Below are positions 1 through 9,027 of a DNA stretch of 64,000 bases, one piece after another (positions within the stretch are counted from its first letter, which is position 1; each line of letters opens with the position of its first letter). Source of the stretch: Fervidobacterium changbaicum (lineage in GTDB: Bacteria; Thermotogota; Thermotogae; Thermotogales; Fervidobacteriaceae); NCBI RefSeq assembly GCF_004117075.1, contig NZ_CP026721.1, positions 248,001 through 312,000 on the forward strand, given 5' to 3'. Under the pieces are notes generated by a model. The model made no database searches and was not told the DNA's origin. It worked only from the letters and a program-made list of their open reading frames with translations. Made by a program: the position numbers and the translations under genes.

Positions 1-73
1 TGTCGGAACGGTCAGGCAAGTCGATTTCAAAGTGTGAATTCTCAGTTCCTAATGCCTCTACGCAAAAACGCAT
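1..73 (-). CDS. 5' end of an unidentified gene (partial)
   Basis: A reading frame runs off the left edge of the window. It starts at an ATG at 71-73 (minus strand) behind an AAGGTGAGG-like ribosome binding site, giving 24 residues that begin MRFCVEALGTENSHFE. This is too short to assign a family. The call is weak because the only terminator hairpin nearby (94-119) points in the plus direction, which would suit a plus-strand gene ending here instead. Plus-strand frames close at 37, 75 and 89. Confidence 0.35.
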   Translation of the reverse strand, partial: MRFCVEALGTENSHFEIDLPDRSD

Positions 74-93
74 AACCTCACCTTTATAACTTT

Positions 94-119
94 GTCCACC
101 TGAGAAGGTGGACTTTTTT
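94..119 (+). terminator. Rho-independent terminator
   Basis: A perfect 7-bp GC-rich stem (GTCCACC/GGTGGAC, 6-nt loop) is followed directly by six T residues, so it terminates plus-strand transcription. It lies just upstream of the promoter of the M20 gene and probably ends a transcript entering from the left of the window. Confidence 0.7.
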
Positions 120-137
120 CTTTTCGCCGATTTTTGG

Positions 138-143
138 TATAAT
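138..143 (+). promoter_or_regulatory. Extended -10 promoter of the M20 gene
   Basis: TATAAT is preceded by TGG, an extended -10 context, about 46 bases before the start codon. No good -35 box is seen. This extended -10 form recurs at several gene starts in the window. Confidence 0.55.
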
Positions 144-189
144 TCTAAGTGACCGGTAAAAGAACGCGACGGATTGGAGAGGTGTAGCG

Positions 190-1317
190 ATGGGTATGGA
201 AAACATTTCAAATGCCATTTCACCGATAGAAATGAGACACAGACTTCACATGTCGCCAGAGCTCGCGTTTAACGAGTACAAAACCCAAGAAATAATTATC
301 AAAGAACTTGAAAAACTCGGAGTTAAGTACGAAAAGATCGCGAAAACAGGTCTAGTTGTCCTTATAGAACAATCTCCTGCGAAACCTTCGGTTCTCTACA
401 GAGCCGATATGGATGCACTCCCGATAAGAGAAGAAACAGGCTGGGAATTTGCTTCAAAAAACGAAGGACTTATGCACGCGTGTGGTCATGATGTCCATAT
501 GTCTGTGATGTACGGTGTAATTAAGAAGATTCTGGAAGAAAAAATAGAGGGAAACTACGTCTTCGTTTTCCAGCCTGCGGAAGAAACTATCGGAGGTGCA
601 AAGTACGTCCTTGATGAATTAAGAGAAAAGTACAAAGTGAAGTGCGCAACAGCACTCCACGTTACTGATGAATACAAACTCGGAGAGTTTGCATCTACCA
701 ATGGTACACTCTTTGCTTGCGCAATGGAAATTACCGCAAAATTCAAAGGAGTATCAGCCCACATCGCTCAAAAAGAGAAAGGTATAGATGCAATAAGAAA
801 TGCCGTAGGATTTCTCTCTGAGTTCTACAACAACCCCATAGATGACTCAACTTTAGGCAGAAGGGTACTGGCAGGTTTTGGAAAAATGTTTGGTGGTAAT
901 GTAAGAAACGCTGTTGCAGACTATGCACAGGTTGAGGGTTCTATACGTGGAGAAACACTTGAAATTGTCTTTGAGAATTTTCAAAAACTTACTAAAATGG
1001 TAGAAAAATACGGTGGAACATTGGAGAAGGGAAGTCTCTACCCACCCGTTGTCAATAACACCGTTATTTATGGTCTATTCAAAGACTTCGTTTCAAAAAA
1101 CTCGTACAAATTCATAGATTGTGGGATGAAATATACAGGTGAGGACTTCGGATTTTTCACGATGAAATATCCATCCTTGATGTTCTGGGCAGGTGTTAGG
1201 ACAGGGAACGAAGTAATAGGATTGCACCATCCTAAATTCTTGCCAGGTGACGAGGTTATTCCACACCTTGTCGACTTTATGGTAAAATGGTTAGTTGAAC
1301 TGTACAATGAATTTTGA
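190..1317 (+). CDS. M20 family amidohydrolase, candidate N-acetyl-diaminopimelate deacetylase
   Basis: A 375-residue zinc-type amidohydrolase of peptidase family M20D, the group that includes hippurate hydrolases, N-acyl-amino-acid hydrolases and N-acetyl-DAP deacetylase. Metal-site motifs are visible: RADMDALPI near 71, ACGHDVH near 97-103, QPAEE near 128, ALHV near 157 and a C-terminal GLHHPKF. The ATG at 190 has a GGAGAGGTG site five bases upstream; an ATG two codons later is possible. No signal peptide, so cytosolic. The acetyl-DAP operon a few kb away (dapH, an acetylornithine-type aminotransferase) has no deacetylase of its own, so this is the natural candidate for that step. The substrate is an inference from context. 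Confidence 0.85.
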   Translation: MGMENISNAISPIEMRHRLHMSPELAFNEYKTQEIIIKELEKLGVKYEKIAKTGLVVLIEQSPAKPSVLYRADMDALPIREETGWEFASKNEGLMHACGHDVHMSVMYGVIKKILEEKIEGNYVFVFQPAEETIGGAKYVLDELREKYKVKCATALHVTDEYKLGEFASTNGTLFACAMEITAKFKGVSAHIAQKEKGIDAIRNAVGFLSEFYNNPIDDSTLGRRVLAGFGKMFGGNVRNAVADYAQVEGSIRGETLEIVFENFQKLTKMVEKYGGTLEKGSLYPPVVNNTVIYGLFKDFVSKNSYKFIDCGMKYTGEDFGFFTMKYPSLMFWAGVRTGNEVIGLHHPKFLPGDEVIPHLVDFMVKWLVELYNEF

Positions 1318-1380
1318 AAAGCAACCTGAATAGGAAAAATCGAAACTCTTAGAAACACCACTGAAAGGAAGGTGTCTGGT

Positions 1381-2139
1381 GTGATTGTATTCATGACCGA
1401 TTGGGGAAATTCACATTACGTTGGTATCTGCAAAGGCGTGATGCGACATATAACGGATGCAGAAATTGTGGACCTAACACACAACATCACTCCTTACAAT
1501 GTAAGAGAAGCTATGTATATCTTGGATAGAAGCGTCGACTACTTTCCTGAAAAGTCTGTTTTCCTTATTGTAGTCGACTATGGTGTTGGTACAGCTAGAA
1601 AAGCAATAGCAGTGGAAACTGAAAAGTACTATTTCGTTGCACCTGATAATGGTATCCTCACACTGGTTTTGGAAAGGCACCTACCAAGGAAGATCGTTGA
1701 TTTGGTAAACAAGAAATATCACTTTGGAAGCTCAAGAACATTCCACGGCCGTGATATCTTCTCACCTGCAGCTGCGTACATCACAAAAGGTATCTTCGAT
1801 GAATTAGGAACAAGGTTACCGAATTACGCCACCGTTCCTTACAGAAAGGCGCACATGAGTGCCACCGGTATCTTTGGGGAAGTGGCCTACTTTGACAGGT
1901 TTGGCAATATCGAAACCAACGTGCCTTTCTCCTGGGTTGCTCAGAAAGACCAAGTGAAATTGAGAATAGGCAACAAAACAGTTGCTGTCCCCGTTGTTGA
2001 AACCTACGCAGATGTCAACGAAGGAGAGCTCTTAATACACGAAGACAGTACGGGATACATTGAAATTGCGGTGAATAAGGGTGTTGCAAGGGAGAGGTTT
2101 AAATGCTTTGAAGGTTGTGAGTTAGAAATTCTGTTCTAA
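1381..2139 (+). CDS. S-adenosyl-L-methionine hydrolase (adenosine-forming), DUF62 family
   Basis: A 252-residue protein of the SAM hydroxide adenosyltransferase family, which splits SAM with water into adenosine and methionine. The family Asp-Arg-His triad is visible as D66 (VVDYGVGT), R73 (TARK) and H122 (TFHGRDIF). The usual VVDPGVG loop has Tyr in place of Pro. A GTG at 1372 would lengthen the frame but lies inside the ribosome binding site; the GTG at 1381 follows GGAAGGTG with normal spacing and gives the usual MIVFMTDWG start. The gene lies 63 bases after the M20 gene and may be co-transcribed with it. Confidence 0.9.
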   Translation: MIVFMTDWGNSHYVGICKGVMRHITDAEIVDLTHNITPYNVREAMYILDRSVDYFPEKSVFLIVVDYGVGTARKAIAVETEKYYFVAPDNGILTLVLERHLPRKIVDLVNKKYHFGSSRTFHGRDIFSPAAAYITKGIFDELGTRLPNYATVPYRKAHMSATGIFGEVAYFDRFGNIETNVPFSWVAQKDQVKLRIGNKTVAVPVVETYADVNEGELLIHEDSTGYIEIAVNKGVARERFKCFEGCELEILF

Positions 2140-2163
2140 TTTCCTTCGACGAAGAGGTGGTTT

Positions 2164-2751
2164 ATGCTGTACTTTACAAATCTTTCCAAGAGTTTTTGTA
2201 TACTCTTGTTGATTCTCAGCGTGAATAGCATTCTTGCGGGCGAACTCTACGAGTTTGCCTATGTTTTTTTAGTTAATCACAAAGTCCCAGAAAACCACGC
2301 AAAACTGATGGCAAAAGCTTTGGAGGAAGAAGCTGAGATCGTTCCAAAAAGTGTGGATCCTCTGTACATGCTTGCCTTTGGCCTTTCGGAAACGAATTTC
2401 AGGAACATCTTCGGTGATCAAGGTAAAGCTGTTGGGTATTTCCAACTCCATGAAAACGCGGTGTTTTACGTTGCCAACTTCTACGATGATGTTAAGCAAT
2501 TCAAGCAACAGCACAGAAATCACGTGGAACTGATAAATCACCCAGATTGGCAGCTGAGAATCGCTTATCGCTACATCTATTTGACACTTCGCTACGTATT
2601 CGATTGGGACCTTGCCAGAGCCATCTCTGCTTACAACGGTCGGTCTGATAAGTACAACGTATACACGATCAAGTTCTTCCATTACTACACGAAAATCATT
2701 TCCGAGTACGTTGCCTTTTTGAATTCAAAAAAATCAAATAGCAGCAAATAG
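2164..2751 (+). CDS. Exported lytic-transglycosylase-like protein
   Basis: A 195-residue protein with an N-terminal signal peptide (hydrophobic stretch about 11-25). The core resembles the lysozyme-like SLT fold: a candidate catalytic Glu at residue 76 (LSETNF), a GYFQLHENAV segment near 91-100, and AISAYNGR near the C terminus. These match the E, GxxQ and AYNxG landmarks of lytic transglycosylases. It probably acts on peptidoglycan in the periplasm. It is short and divergent, so activity is uncertain. The ATG follows GAGGTGG. Confidence 0.6.
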   Translation: MLYFTNLSKSFCILLLILSVNSILAGELYEFAYVFLVNHKVPENHAKLMAKALEEEAEIVPKSVDPLYMLAFGLSETNFRNIFGDQGKAVGYFQLHENAVFYVANFYDDVKQFKQQHRNHVELINHPDWQLRIAYRYIYLTLRYVFDWDLARAISAYNGRSDKYNVYTIKFFHYYTKIISEYVAFLNSKKSNSSK

Positions 2752-2797
2752 CGAACGTCTCGCTTTTAATCTATTGGTACAAAGTAGGTGATCAATT

Positions 2798-3538
2798 TTG
2801 AAACTGACCATAGGAAAATACATCCCAAAAGATTCCCCAATCCACCAGCTAGATCCCAGGGTAAAGATGATTTCCGTTCTTATCCAAGTTACGAGTGTAA
2901 TGTTAGTTAAAGACCTCATTGGCTACATAGGCCCCGTAGCTGTTTTTGTTTTCTTTATGCTTTTATCAAAAATAAGACCTGTTGTATATTTAAGAAGCTT
3001 AAAAAGTATGTGGTTTCTGATAGTTTTCGCTGTTATTGTTCAGTACTTCATAGGAGGGATTACTTCAAGTATTTACATAGGACTTCGCTTGTCTCTCATT
3101 TTCCTTTTTGCAACGATGTTCACATACACAACTCCTCCGCTTCTGACCGCAAGAGGAATCGTCGATATTCTCAAGTATTTCGGTGTAAAGGATGATTCAC
3201 GAGAAGATTTCGGCATGATGCTTGCGATATCGATACGCTTTATCCCAATACTCTTGGACGAGGCAGATAGGATTATCAAAGCGCAGATCTCAAGAGGTGC
3301 GAAGTATTCAGAAAAAGGTATTAAGAACAAACTATCTGCACTAACAAGTATCATTATCCCTTTGTTAGTATCTTCTTTAAGGAAAGCCGAAGAGCTATCA
3401 TTAGCTCTTCAGGCTCGCAAATACGGTGTCACAAAACGAAGTCACTATTATACACTCAGTTGGTCAAAAAGTGACACGCTTTACCTTCTTGCCAACATAG
3501 GATTGATTTGCACTGTTTTGGCGATGCGTATACTTTAG
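2798..3538 (+). CDS. ecfT: ECF transporter transmembrane T component (CbiQ/EcfT family)
   Basis: A 246-residue membrane protein with several hydrophobic helices in the first half and the cytoplasmic coupling motifs of EcfT (SRGAKYSEKG and ARKYGVTKRS) in the second half. EcfT couples two ATPases to a substrate-binding S subunit for vitamin or metal uptake. The start is a TTG behind GTAGGTGATC. No EcfA ATPase or S component lies nearby, so it is a solitary T component of the shared-module type. It overlaps the convergent aminotransferase gene by four bases. Confidence 0.85.
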   Translation: MKLTIGKYIPKDSPIHQLDPRVKMISVLIQVTSVMLVKDLIGYIGPVAVFVFFMLLSKIRPVVYLRSLKSMWFLIVFAVIVQYFIGGITSSIYIGLRLSLIFLFATMFTYTTPPLLTARGIVDILKYFGVKDDSREDFGMMLAISIRFIPILLDEADRIIKAQISRGAKYSEKGIKNKLSALTSIIIPLLVSSLRKAEELSLALQARKYGVTKRSHYYTLSWSKSDTLYLLANIGLICTVLAMRIL

Positions 3539-4671
3539 TGCTCTAAAACGTTGCAGAACCTTGTGTATATCTCGTCAATCTCTTCAGCAGTTACGTTCAA
3601 CGGCAACAAGAACCTCACAACACCACTACTTAGTATATTTACCAAAAGCCCATGGTCTATGAATTTCTCAACCCACTTCGAATCAATCGATACTCTTGGC
3701 TTTATTCCCCTCATCAACCCTATACCTAAGATGGTTCCAACATCTGAGAAACGCTTTTCAAAGTACCCGCCCATTTCAACAACTTGATGCATCAACTGTT
3801 CATCAATCATATCCAAGACCGCTCTTCCAGCGGCAAGAGCCACAGGATTCGGAGCAAACGTCGAGCCGTGTTCACCTGGCTCGAAGACATCGGCGAACTC
3901 ATCGAGCATTACACATGCACCAAGTGGCAAACCCCCTCCAATGCCTTTTGCCACAGTAACGATATCAGGTTCAATATCGAAATACTGATAGGCGTAAAAT
4001 CGTCCTGTTCTACCAAGTCCACTCTGCACCTCGTCCGCAACGATTATATATTCCTTCTTCTCCTTGTAAGTTCTTATCAAATCTACAATTTCTTTCGGAA
4101 TCAGATTAAGTCCACCACTACCGTGTACAACCTCAATGAACACGGCAGCTATATCTTCGGTCTTGTCAAAGAATTCCTTGACCACATGATAATCGTAGGG
4201 AAGAAACACTACGTTTTCATCGGATATGAACTGATTACGTATACTATCAAATCCCGTGATACTCAAGGCCTTCAAAGTCCTTCCATGAAAATTCTTAACA
4301 AAGGATACAATCTTACCATGTCTTTTTACCTTACTAACGACCTTCAGTGCACATTCTGTACTCTCCGTCCCTGAATTAGTGAAAAACACCTTTCCGTACC
4401 TTCCTGTCTCGCGTACAAGTCTTTGCGCCACGTAATTTGCATCGTCATCCACGAAAAAATTCGAAAGATGGACGTACCTATCGATTTTCTCCTTCATTGC
4501 CTGTATAACCTTCTCATGACCATGTCCGAAAAGCAAAACACCAATGCCCATGAACGTATCGATGTATCTTTTGTTCGACTTATCCCACATATATATGCCT
4601 TTCGCATGGGAAACCTCTATCGGATATCTATTATACGTATTCGACAGATAACACTCGGTTTGAGTGAGCAT
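3535..4671 (-). CDS. Class III PLP aminotransferase, acetylornithine/N-acetyl-DAP type
   Basis: A 378-residue fold-type I aminotransferase of the ArgD family. Visible landmarks are the cofactor phosphate loop NSGTESTECALK (about 99-110), the PLP-ring Asp in VADEVQSG (D213) and the Schiff-base Lys in TVAKGIGGG (K242). The family exchanges the terminal amino group of acetylated diamines with 2-oxoglutarate. As the last gene of the asd-dap-lysC operon, it probably makes N-acetyl-LL-diaminopimelate from the DapH product. An arginine role cannot be excluded, but no arg genes are near. The ATG follows AGGAGG. Confidence 0.85.
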   Translation of the reverse strand: MLTQTECYLSNTYNRYPIEVSHAKGIYMWDKSNKRYIDTFMGIGVLLFGHGHEKVIQAMKEKIDRYVHLSNFFVDDDANYVAQRLVRETGRYGKVFFTNSGTESTECALKVVSKVKRHGKIVSFVKNFHGRTLKALSITGFDSIRNQFISDENVVFLPYDYHVVKEFFDKTEDIAAVFIEVVHGSGGLNLIPKEIVDLIRTYKEKKEYIIVADEVQSGLGRTGRFYAYQYFDIEPDIVTVAKGIGGGLPLGACVMLDEFADVFEPGEHGSTFAPNPVALAAGRAVLDMIDEQLMHQVVEMGGYFEKRFSDVGTILGIGLMRGIKPRVSIDSKWVEKFIDHGLLVNILSSGVVRFLLPLNVTAEEIDEIYTRFCNVLEH

Positions 4672-4706
4672 AGATTCTTCCTCCTTATTTAAGAACTCGA
4701 ACGGTT

Positions 4707-5420
4707 CTATTTTTCTCCTCGCTTTTTGAACTTCTTACCAATGCTTTTCAGAATACTGTCTGGAGAATCAGCGCTTCCTTGATGTAAAACCTTGAAACTC
4801 TTTCCGACCAAATATCCCGCCGCCTTACGTGCCCATATTTCCTCTTTTGAGAACTCAACCTTGTTCCTATAATCGTGCTTATCAACGTACGAATGCAGTA
4901 AGTTTACCAAGTGTTTGAATTTAGACACTTGAATTCTTTGAAGCCTATCTTTTAGAATACTACCAAGTCTTGAAGAAATCTCAGCATAATGGCTATAGCA
5001 CAATACAGCGTTCGATGACTCATAAAGCGTAATCATGCTCTCGATATTCTCAACAAAAGATTCAATGTACATCTCTTCAAACATTCCTTCTTTATCGCAC
5101 AAAACACATCTGTTGGTCATCTCAGGTTCCGTTCCAGACTGCACAAAATTGGTAAGATGATCGAGCATATCCGCGTATATTATCGCTAGTCCCATCGAAC
5201 CGAGTTGCCGATGCTTAGACAAATACATCTCTATCTTTTCAACATGCTTTCGACACAAACCTTCAATACGTAGCTTAGCTCGGACTGAAGGATCGTTTAC
5301 AGCCTCATACAATAGGCTACCGATTATCTGCTCAACGGAGCTCTGTGTGAGTTTACATATGGGGCATTCAAAATTTGACTGTTCGATAACTTCCTCAAGG
5401 TGCATCTCAGTAAGTCCCAA
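4707..5420 (-). CDS. DUF6062 family protein, putative zinc-binding
   Basis: A 237-residue protein of unknown function that I recognise as DUF6062. It has Cys pairs that could bind zinc: CPIC at 19-22, then CRKH, CVLC and CYSH in order, in a mostly helical sequence with a basic C-terminal tail. The TTG start at 5420 is supported by GGAAGGTGG five bases upstream. It lies 17 bases after lysC and 35 before the aminotransferase, so it is co-transcribed with lysine biosynthesis. A direct metabolic role is not evident from sequence. Confidence 0.7.
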   Translation of the reverse strand: MGLTEMHLEEVIEQSNFECPICKLTQSSVEQIIGSLLYEAVNDPSVRAKLRIEGLCRKHVEKIEMYLSKHRQLGSMGLAIIYADMLDHLTNFVQSGTEPEMTNRCVLCDKEGMFEEMYIESFVENIESMITLYESSNAVLCYSHYAEISSRLGSILKDRLQRIQVSKFKHLVNLLHSYVDKHDYRNKVEFSKEEIWARKAAGYLVGKSFKVLHQGSADSPDSILKSIGKKFKKRGEK

Positions 5421-5437
5421 TCATTCCACCTTCCATC

Positions 5438-6658
5438 TCACAAATCAAAAGCTTCACAGATACTTTTCACAAGCTCTTGTGCAACATCTTCAGGCACGAG
5501 CACCGATATCTTAATTTCAGAAGTCGTTATCAGTTCAGGCTCAACACCGTGCTTTGCCAAAACTTCGAGCAACTTCGACGCAACACCGTAATGCGAGCGC
5601 ATGCCAGTTCCAACTACTGTTATTTTAGCATACTGACCATAGAAGTGGTATTTCGCACCGAATTCTGCCAGTGTTTCGTTCAAAAGACTTTCGATCTTAT
5701 CGAGCCTTTCAGGAACAACTGTAAACGAAACGTGAGTAGCCGAACCGTTTTTCAACAACGAAATCATGTCGACGTTTATTCCCTTCTCGGCAACCTTCTT
5801 GAATATGTCGGTAACAACATTCGCATCATTTGGAAGGTCCATAATGGACACTTTGACTTGGTTCCTATCCAAGCTCACACCAGTTACCAAAGGTTCTTCA
5901 AGCCATTCAGGAATCCTGTCAACCACCCAAGTTCCCTCCTCATCGCTGAATGATGAACCACAGTAGATTTTAACTCCATATTTTTTCGCTATCTCAACCG
6001 ATCGCGAATGTAGGACCTTTGCACCAGTTGCCGCCATTTCCAGCATATCATCGTACGTGACGTACTGAAGTTTCTTCGTCTGAGGATAGAGTTTCGGATC
6101 GCACGTGTAGACACCTGCCACATCACTGTAGATTTCACAATCGCATTTCAACTTGGCGGCCAGCGCCACCGCCGATGTGTCAGAACCACCCCTACCGAGA
6201 GTCGTTAGATGCTCATCCTCGGTAACTCCCTGAAAGCCCGTTACCACGAGCACATCATGATTATCAAGGTACTCTTTCAACTTCTTGACGCTGATATCCA
6301 TTATCCTTGCATTGTTGTGTGATTTTGTTGTCAGAATCTTCACCTGGAAAGCGTTCAGTGAGATTGCGTTTATACCCATATCTTTAAGAGCCATTGCAAC
6401 AAGTGCACAAGAAACTTGCTCGCCTGTTGTAAGGAGCATATCGAGTTCACGTTCATCCGGTCTGCTTGACACACTCTTTGCAAGCGAAATAAGGTTATCC
6501 GTGGTTTTCCCCATTGCAGAAACGACGGTCACCACTTTGTACCCTTCTTGGACTTTCTTTGCTATCCTTCGAGCTACATTCTTGATCCTCTCGGCATCCG
6601 CAACAGAAGAACCCCCGTACTTTTGAACAATGACTTTGTCGCTGCCTACCCTTGTCAA
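5438..6658 (-). CDS. lysC: Aspartate kinase
   Basis: A 406-residue monofunctional aspartokinase, the ATP-dependent first step from aspartate towards DAP/lysine, threonine and methionine. The N-terminal kinase domain starts VQKYGGSSVADAERIKNV and contains GRGGSDTSAVALAAKL. Two C-terminal ACT domains (about 265-400) are the usual sites of lysine or threonine feedback. The start is a TTG behind AGGTGA, six bases away. It sits in the lysine operon between dapH and the DUF6062 gene, so lysine is the likely effector; that is inferred from context. Confidence 0.95.
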   Translation of the reverse strand: MTRVGSDKVIVQKYGGSSVADAERIKNVARRIAKKVQEGYKVVTVVSAMGKTTDNLISLAKSVSSRPDERELDMLLTTGEQVSCALVAMALKDMGINAISLNAFQVKILTTKSHNNARIMDISVKKLKEYLDNHDVLVVTGFQGVTEDEHLTTLGRGGSDTSAVALAAKLKCDCEIYSDVAGVYTCDPKLYPQTKKLQYVTYDDMLEMAATGAKVLHSRSVEIAKKYGVKIYCGSSFSDEEGTWVVDRIPEWLEEPLVTGVSLDRNQVKVSIMDLPNDANVVTDIFKKVAEKGINVDMISLLKNGSATHVSFTVVPERLDKIESLLNETLAEFGAKYHFYGQYAKITVVGTGMRSHYGVASKLLEVLAKHGVEPELITTSEIKISVLVPEDVAQELVKSICEAFDL

Positions 6659-6683
6659 TGCCTGTCACCTACCTATCCTCAAC

Positions 6684-7430
6684 TTACTTATTAATCTCTC
6701 TGAGACTTTCCAAAATCTGAGTTTTATCGGCTGTCTTCTCATCAACCTTCTTAACCATCTTTGCCGGCACACCAGCGACAACGGTGTACGGTTCAACATC
6801 GTTGACAACAACTGCACCAGCTGCGACGACCGCGTGATGCCCAACCCTGACACCTTCTAAAATCACAGCATTCGCACCAACAAGGACGTGATCTTCGATG
6901 ACAACGGGATTTGCACTTGGCGGTTCAACAACACCAGCCACAACAGCACCAGCACCTATGTGGCAGTACCTACCAATGCGAGCTCGCGCACCGATTACAG
7001 CGTTCATATCGACCATCGTCCCTTCACCTATAACCGCCCCTATATTAATCACAGCGCCCATCATAACAACCGCCTTATCACCTATCTCAACATACTCACG
7101 AATAATCGCACCGGGCTCTATCCTTGCATTGAAGCGTGAAATATCCGCAAGCGGTATAGCCGAATTCCTTGCGATGTACTCCACTTTGTAATGGCGTATA
7201 TTCTTGTTCTCAAGTACTTGAGATATCACTTCCAAATCTCCAAACAAAACACCGAAGTCTTTACCTACGACAAAATCAAACTCAGCACCTTGAGATCTGT
7301 ATTTATTGAAATCGATGCCCTCAAGATTTCCGGATACATAAACCCTAACAACATCCCTTTTCTTACTCTTTGCTATTAGTTCAATAATCTCTTCGCTTGT
7401 TAATTCCCTTGCACTCTTTTTCATGTCCAT
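6684..7430 (-). CDS. dapH: 2,3,4,5-tetrahydropyridine-2,6-dicarboxylate N-acetyltransferase
   Basis: A 248-residue acetyltransferase that uses acetyl-CoA to acetylate the open form of tetrahydrodipicolinate, committing the pathway to acetylated DAP intermediates. The C-terminal two thirds is a left-handed beta-helix of hexapeptide repeats (for example [20 protein letters not shown]), with the DapH-type signature [20 protein letters not shown]. The N-terminal domain is also DapH-like rather than succinyl-type DapD. The ATG follows GGAGGG. Gene order dapB-dapH-lysC supports the call. Confidence 0.95.
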   Translation of the reverse strand: MDMKKSARELTSEEIIELIAKSKKRDVVRVYVSGNLEGIDFNKYRSQGAEFDFVVGKDFGVLFGDLEVISQVLENKNIRHYKVEYIARNSAIPLADISRFNARIEPGAIIREYVEIGDKAVVMMGAVINIGAVIGEGTMVDMNAVIGARARIGRYCHIGAGAVVAGVVEPPSANPVVIEDHVLVGANAVILEGVRVGHHAVVAAGAVVVNDVEPYTVVAGVPAKMVKKVDEKTADKTQILESLREINK

Positions 7431-7453
7431 CTTACTCCCTCCAATTTTTAAAT

Positions 7454-8122
7454 CTACAATCCCGCAGATGCGAGCACATCGTCGTAGCTGTAGAATCCTT
7501 TTTCTTTTGTTAACACAAATAACGCTGCATTCCTCACACCTATTGCAAATGCCCTTCTTGACAAAGCCCTGTGCGTTAGCTCTATCGTTTCACCTGAGTT
7601 CGAGAAAATCACCGTATGTTCACCAAAAACCCCACCAACCCTTATGGAACTTATAGGCACCTCCCTGCCCAGTGCCTGCTTCAGTATCTTCGCAGTTCCA
7701 GAAGGCGCATCCTTCTTTTGATTGTGGTGGATTTCAACCATAGCGGCATCCCAATCTTCAAAATAAGCACCGTACTCTTTCAATAGCCTTTTTAAAATAG
7801 CAATACCGGTCGAAAAATTGTAGCTCTGAACAACTGGCACATAGTTAGCTAACTCGTGTAGTGCATCGAAATGTTCCTGCATCAGAGCGGTTGTCCCTAT
7901 CACAAGTCCAGAACCATATTTCTTGCACAGCTCGACAGTTTCAAAAACTGCGTCTGGTGATGAGAAGTCAATTATTACCTGCGGTGTTTCGATTTCTTCT
8001 GAAAATCCCTTGTCTTTTTTGAAAACACACACATCACCGAACAAAGAAAAATAGCTCTGAATTTCCGTACCCATCTTTCCATTGGCACCGATTAGGCCAT
8101 ACCTTAAATTTCTTTCACTCAT
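7454..8122 (-). CDS. dapB: 4-hydroxy-tetrahydrodipicolinate reductase
   Basis: A 222-residue NAD(P)H-dependent reductase that follows DapA. Visible motifs are the N-terminal nucleotide loop [10 protein letters not shown], the DFSSPDAV segment, the substrate and catalytic region [16 protein letters not shown] and a C-terminal SRRAFAIG. It is shorter than the roughly 270-residue enterobacterial enzyme, a known compact form in thermophiles. The start codon overlaps the dapA stop (ATGA), so the two are translationally coupled. Confidence 0.95.
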   Translation of the reverse strand: MSERNLRYGLIGANGKMGTEIQSYFSLFGDVCVFKKDKGFSEEIETPQVIIDFSSPDAVFETVELCKKYGSGLVIGTTALMQEHFDALHELANYVPVVQSYNFSTGIAILKRLLKEYGAYFEDWDAAMVEIHHNQKKDAPSGTAKILKQALGREVPISSIRVGGVFGEHTVIFSNSGETIELTHRALSRRAFAIGVRNAALFVLTKEKGFYSYDDVLASAGL

Positions 8123-9027
8123 TGAATCACCCCCAACTCTCTGAGAACAACTCTTAGCTTTTCCACGGTCGATTCCTTTGGTGGAACGAGTGGGAGCCTG
8201 AATTCATTGTTCAGCAATCCCATCAAGTACATAGCAGCCTTAACTGGAAGCGGATTGGTTTCGATAAACAAGGCTTTAAAGAGTGGGAGAAGACGTGTGT
8301 GGATCTCGAGGGCTTTTGGAAGGTTAGCTGAGAATATCGCATCCACCATCTCTACCATCTGTGCTGGAATCACGTTCGAAGCCACGGAGATAACACCTTT
8401 TGCACCAGCACAAATCATGTGAAACGCCCTATCATCGTTACCGGAGTATATGTAAAAATCGAGGTCTTTTGTCAATCTGTAAATCTCATCTGATTGTGCA
8501 ACGTCCGGATTAGCTTCCTTTATCGCTTTGACATTCCTGCATTCGGCAGCTAAGCGTGCCACAGTTTCAGGAGATATATTCACGCCTGTTCGAGATGGGA
8601 CGTTGTATATGACGATGGGAATATCCAACCTTTCGGACAGATATTTGTAGTGTGCGTAAAGACCTTCTTGAGTGGGCTTGTTGTAGTAAGGTGTCACTAT
8701 CAAGACCGCATCCGCACCGCAGCGTTGTGCACTCAGTGAAAGTTCCAAAGTCTTCTTGGTATCGTTGCTCCCAGTTCCCACAATGACCTGAGCCTTGCCT
8801 TCGCACAACTGCTTTGTCAAAGTTGTCAGTTGTTCTCTTTCCTCAACACTTAATGTGGCACCTTCACCTGTCGTACCTGCAACGATTATGGCACTTACAC
8901 CGCTTTCCAACTGCCATCTAACGATTCGCTCATAGCTTTCGTAATCAACCTCTCCGTTGACAAAAGGTGTCACTATCGCAGTCCCGACCCCTTCGAACAT
9001 CCGCATTTGACCTGCTGAATTACCCAT
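8119..9027 (-). CDS. dapA: 4-hydroxy-tetrahydrodipicolinate synthase
   Basis: A 302-residue aldolase of the DapA/NAL family that condenses pyruvate with aspartate semialdehyde. Schiff-base Lys170 (AIKEANPD), GTTGE (51-55) and YNVPSRTG (141-148, with the catalytic Tyr) are present. The ATG at 9027 has a GGGGGAG site and overlaps the end of dapF. Homologues usually begin near MFEGVGTAIVTPF, so an ATG nine codons later is also possible. Confidence 0.95.
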   Translation of the reverse strand: MGNSAGQMRMFEGVGTAIVTPFVNGEVDYESYERIVRWQLESGVSAIIVAGTTGEGATLSVEEREQLTTLTKQLCEGKAQVIVGTGSNDTKKTLELSLSAQRCGADAVLIVTPYYNKPTQEGLYAHYKYLSERLDIPIVIYNVPSRTGVNISPETVARLAAECRNVKAIKEANPDVAQSDEIYRLTKDLDFYIYSGNDDRAFHMICAGAKGVISVASNVIPAQMVEMVDAIFSANLPKALEIHTRLLPLFKALFIETNPLPVKAAMYLMGLLNNEFRLPLVPPKESTVEKLRVVLRELGVIQ

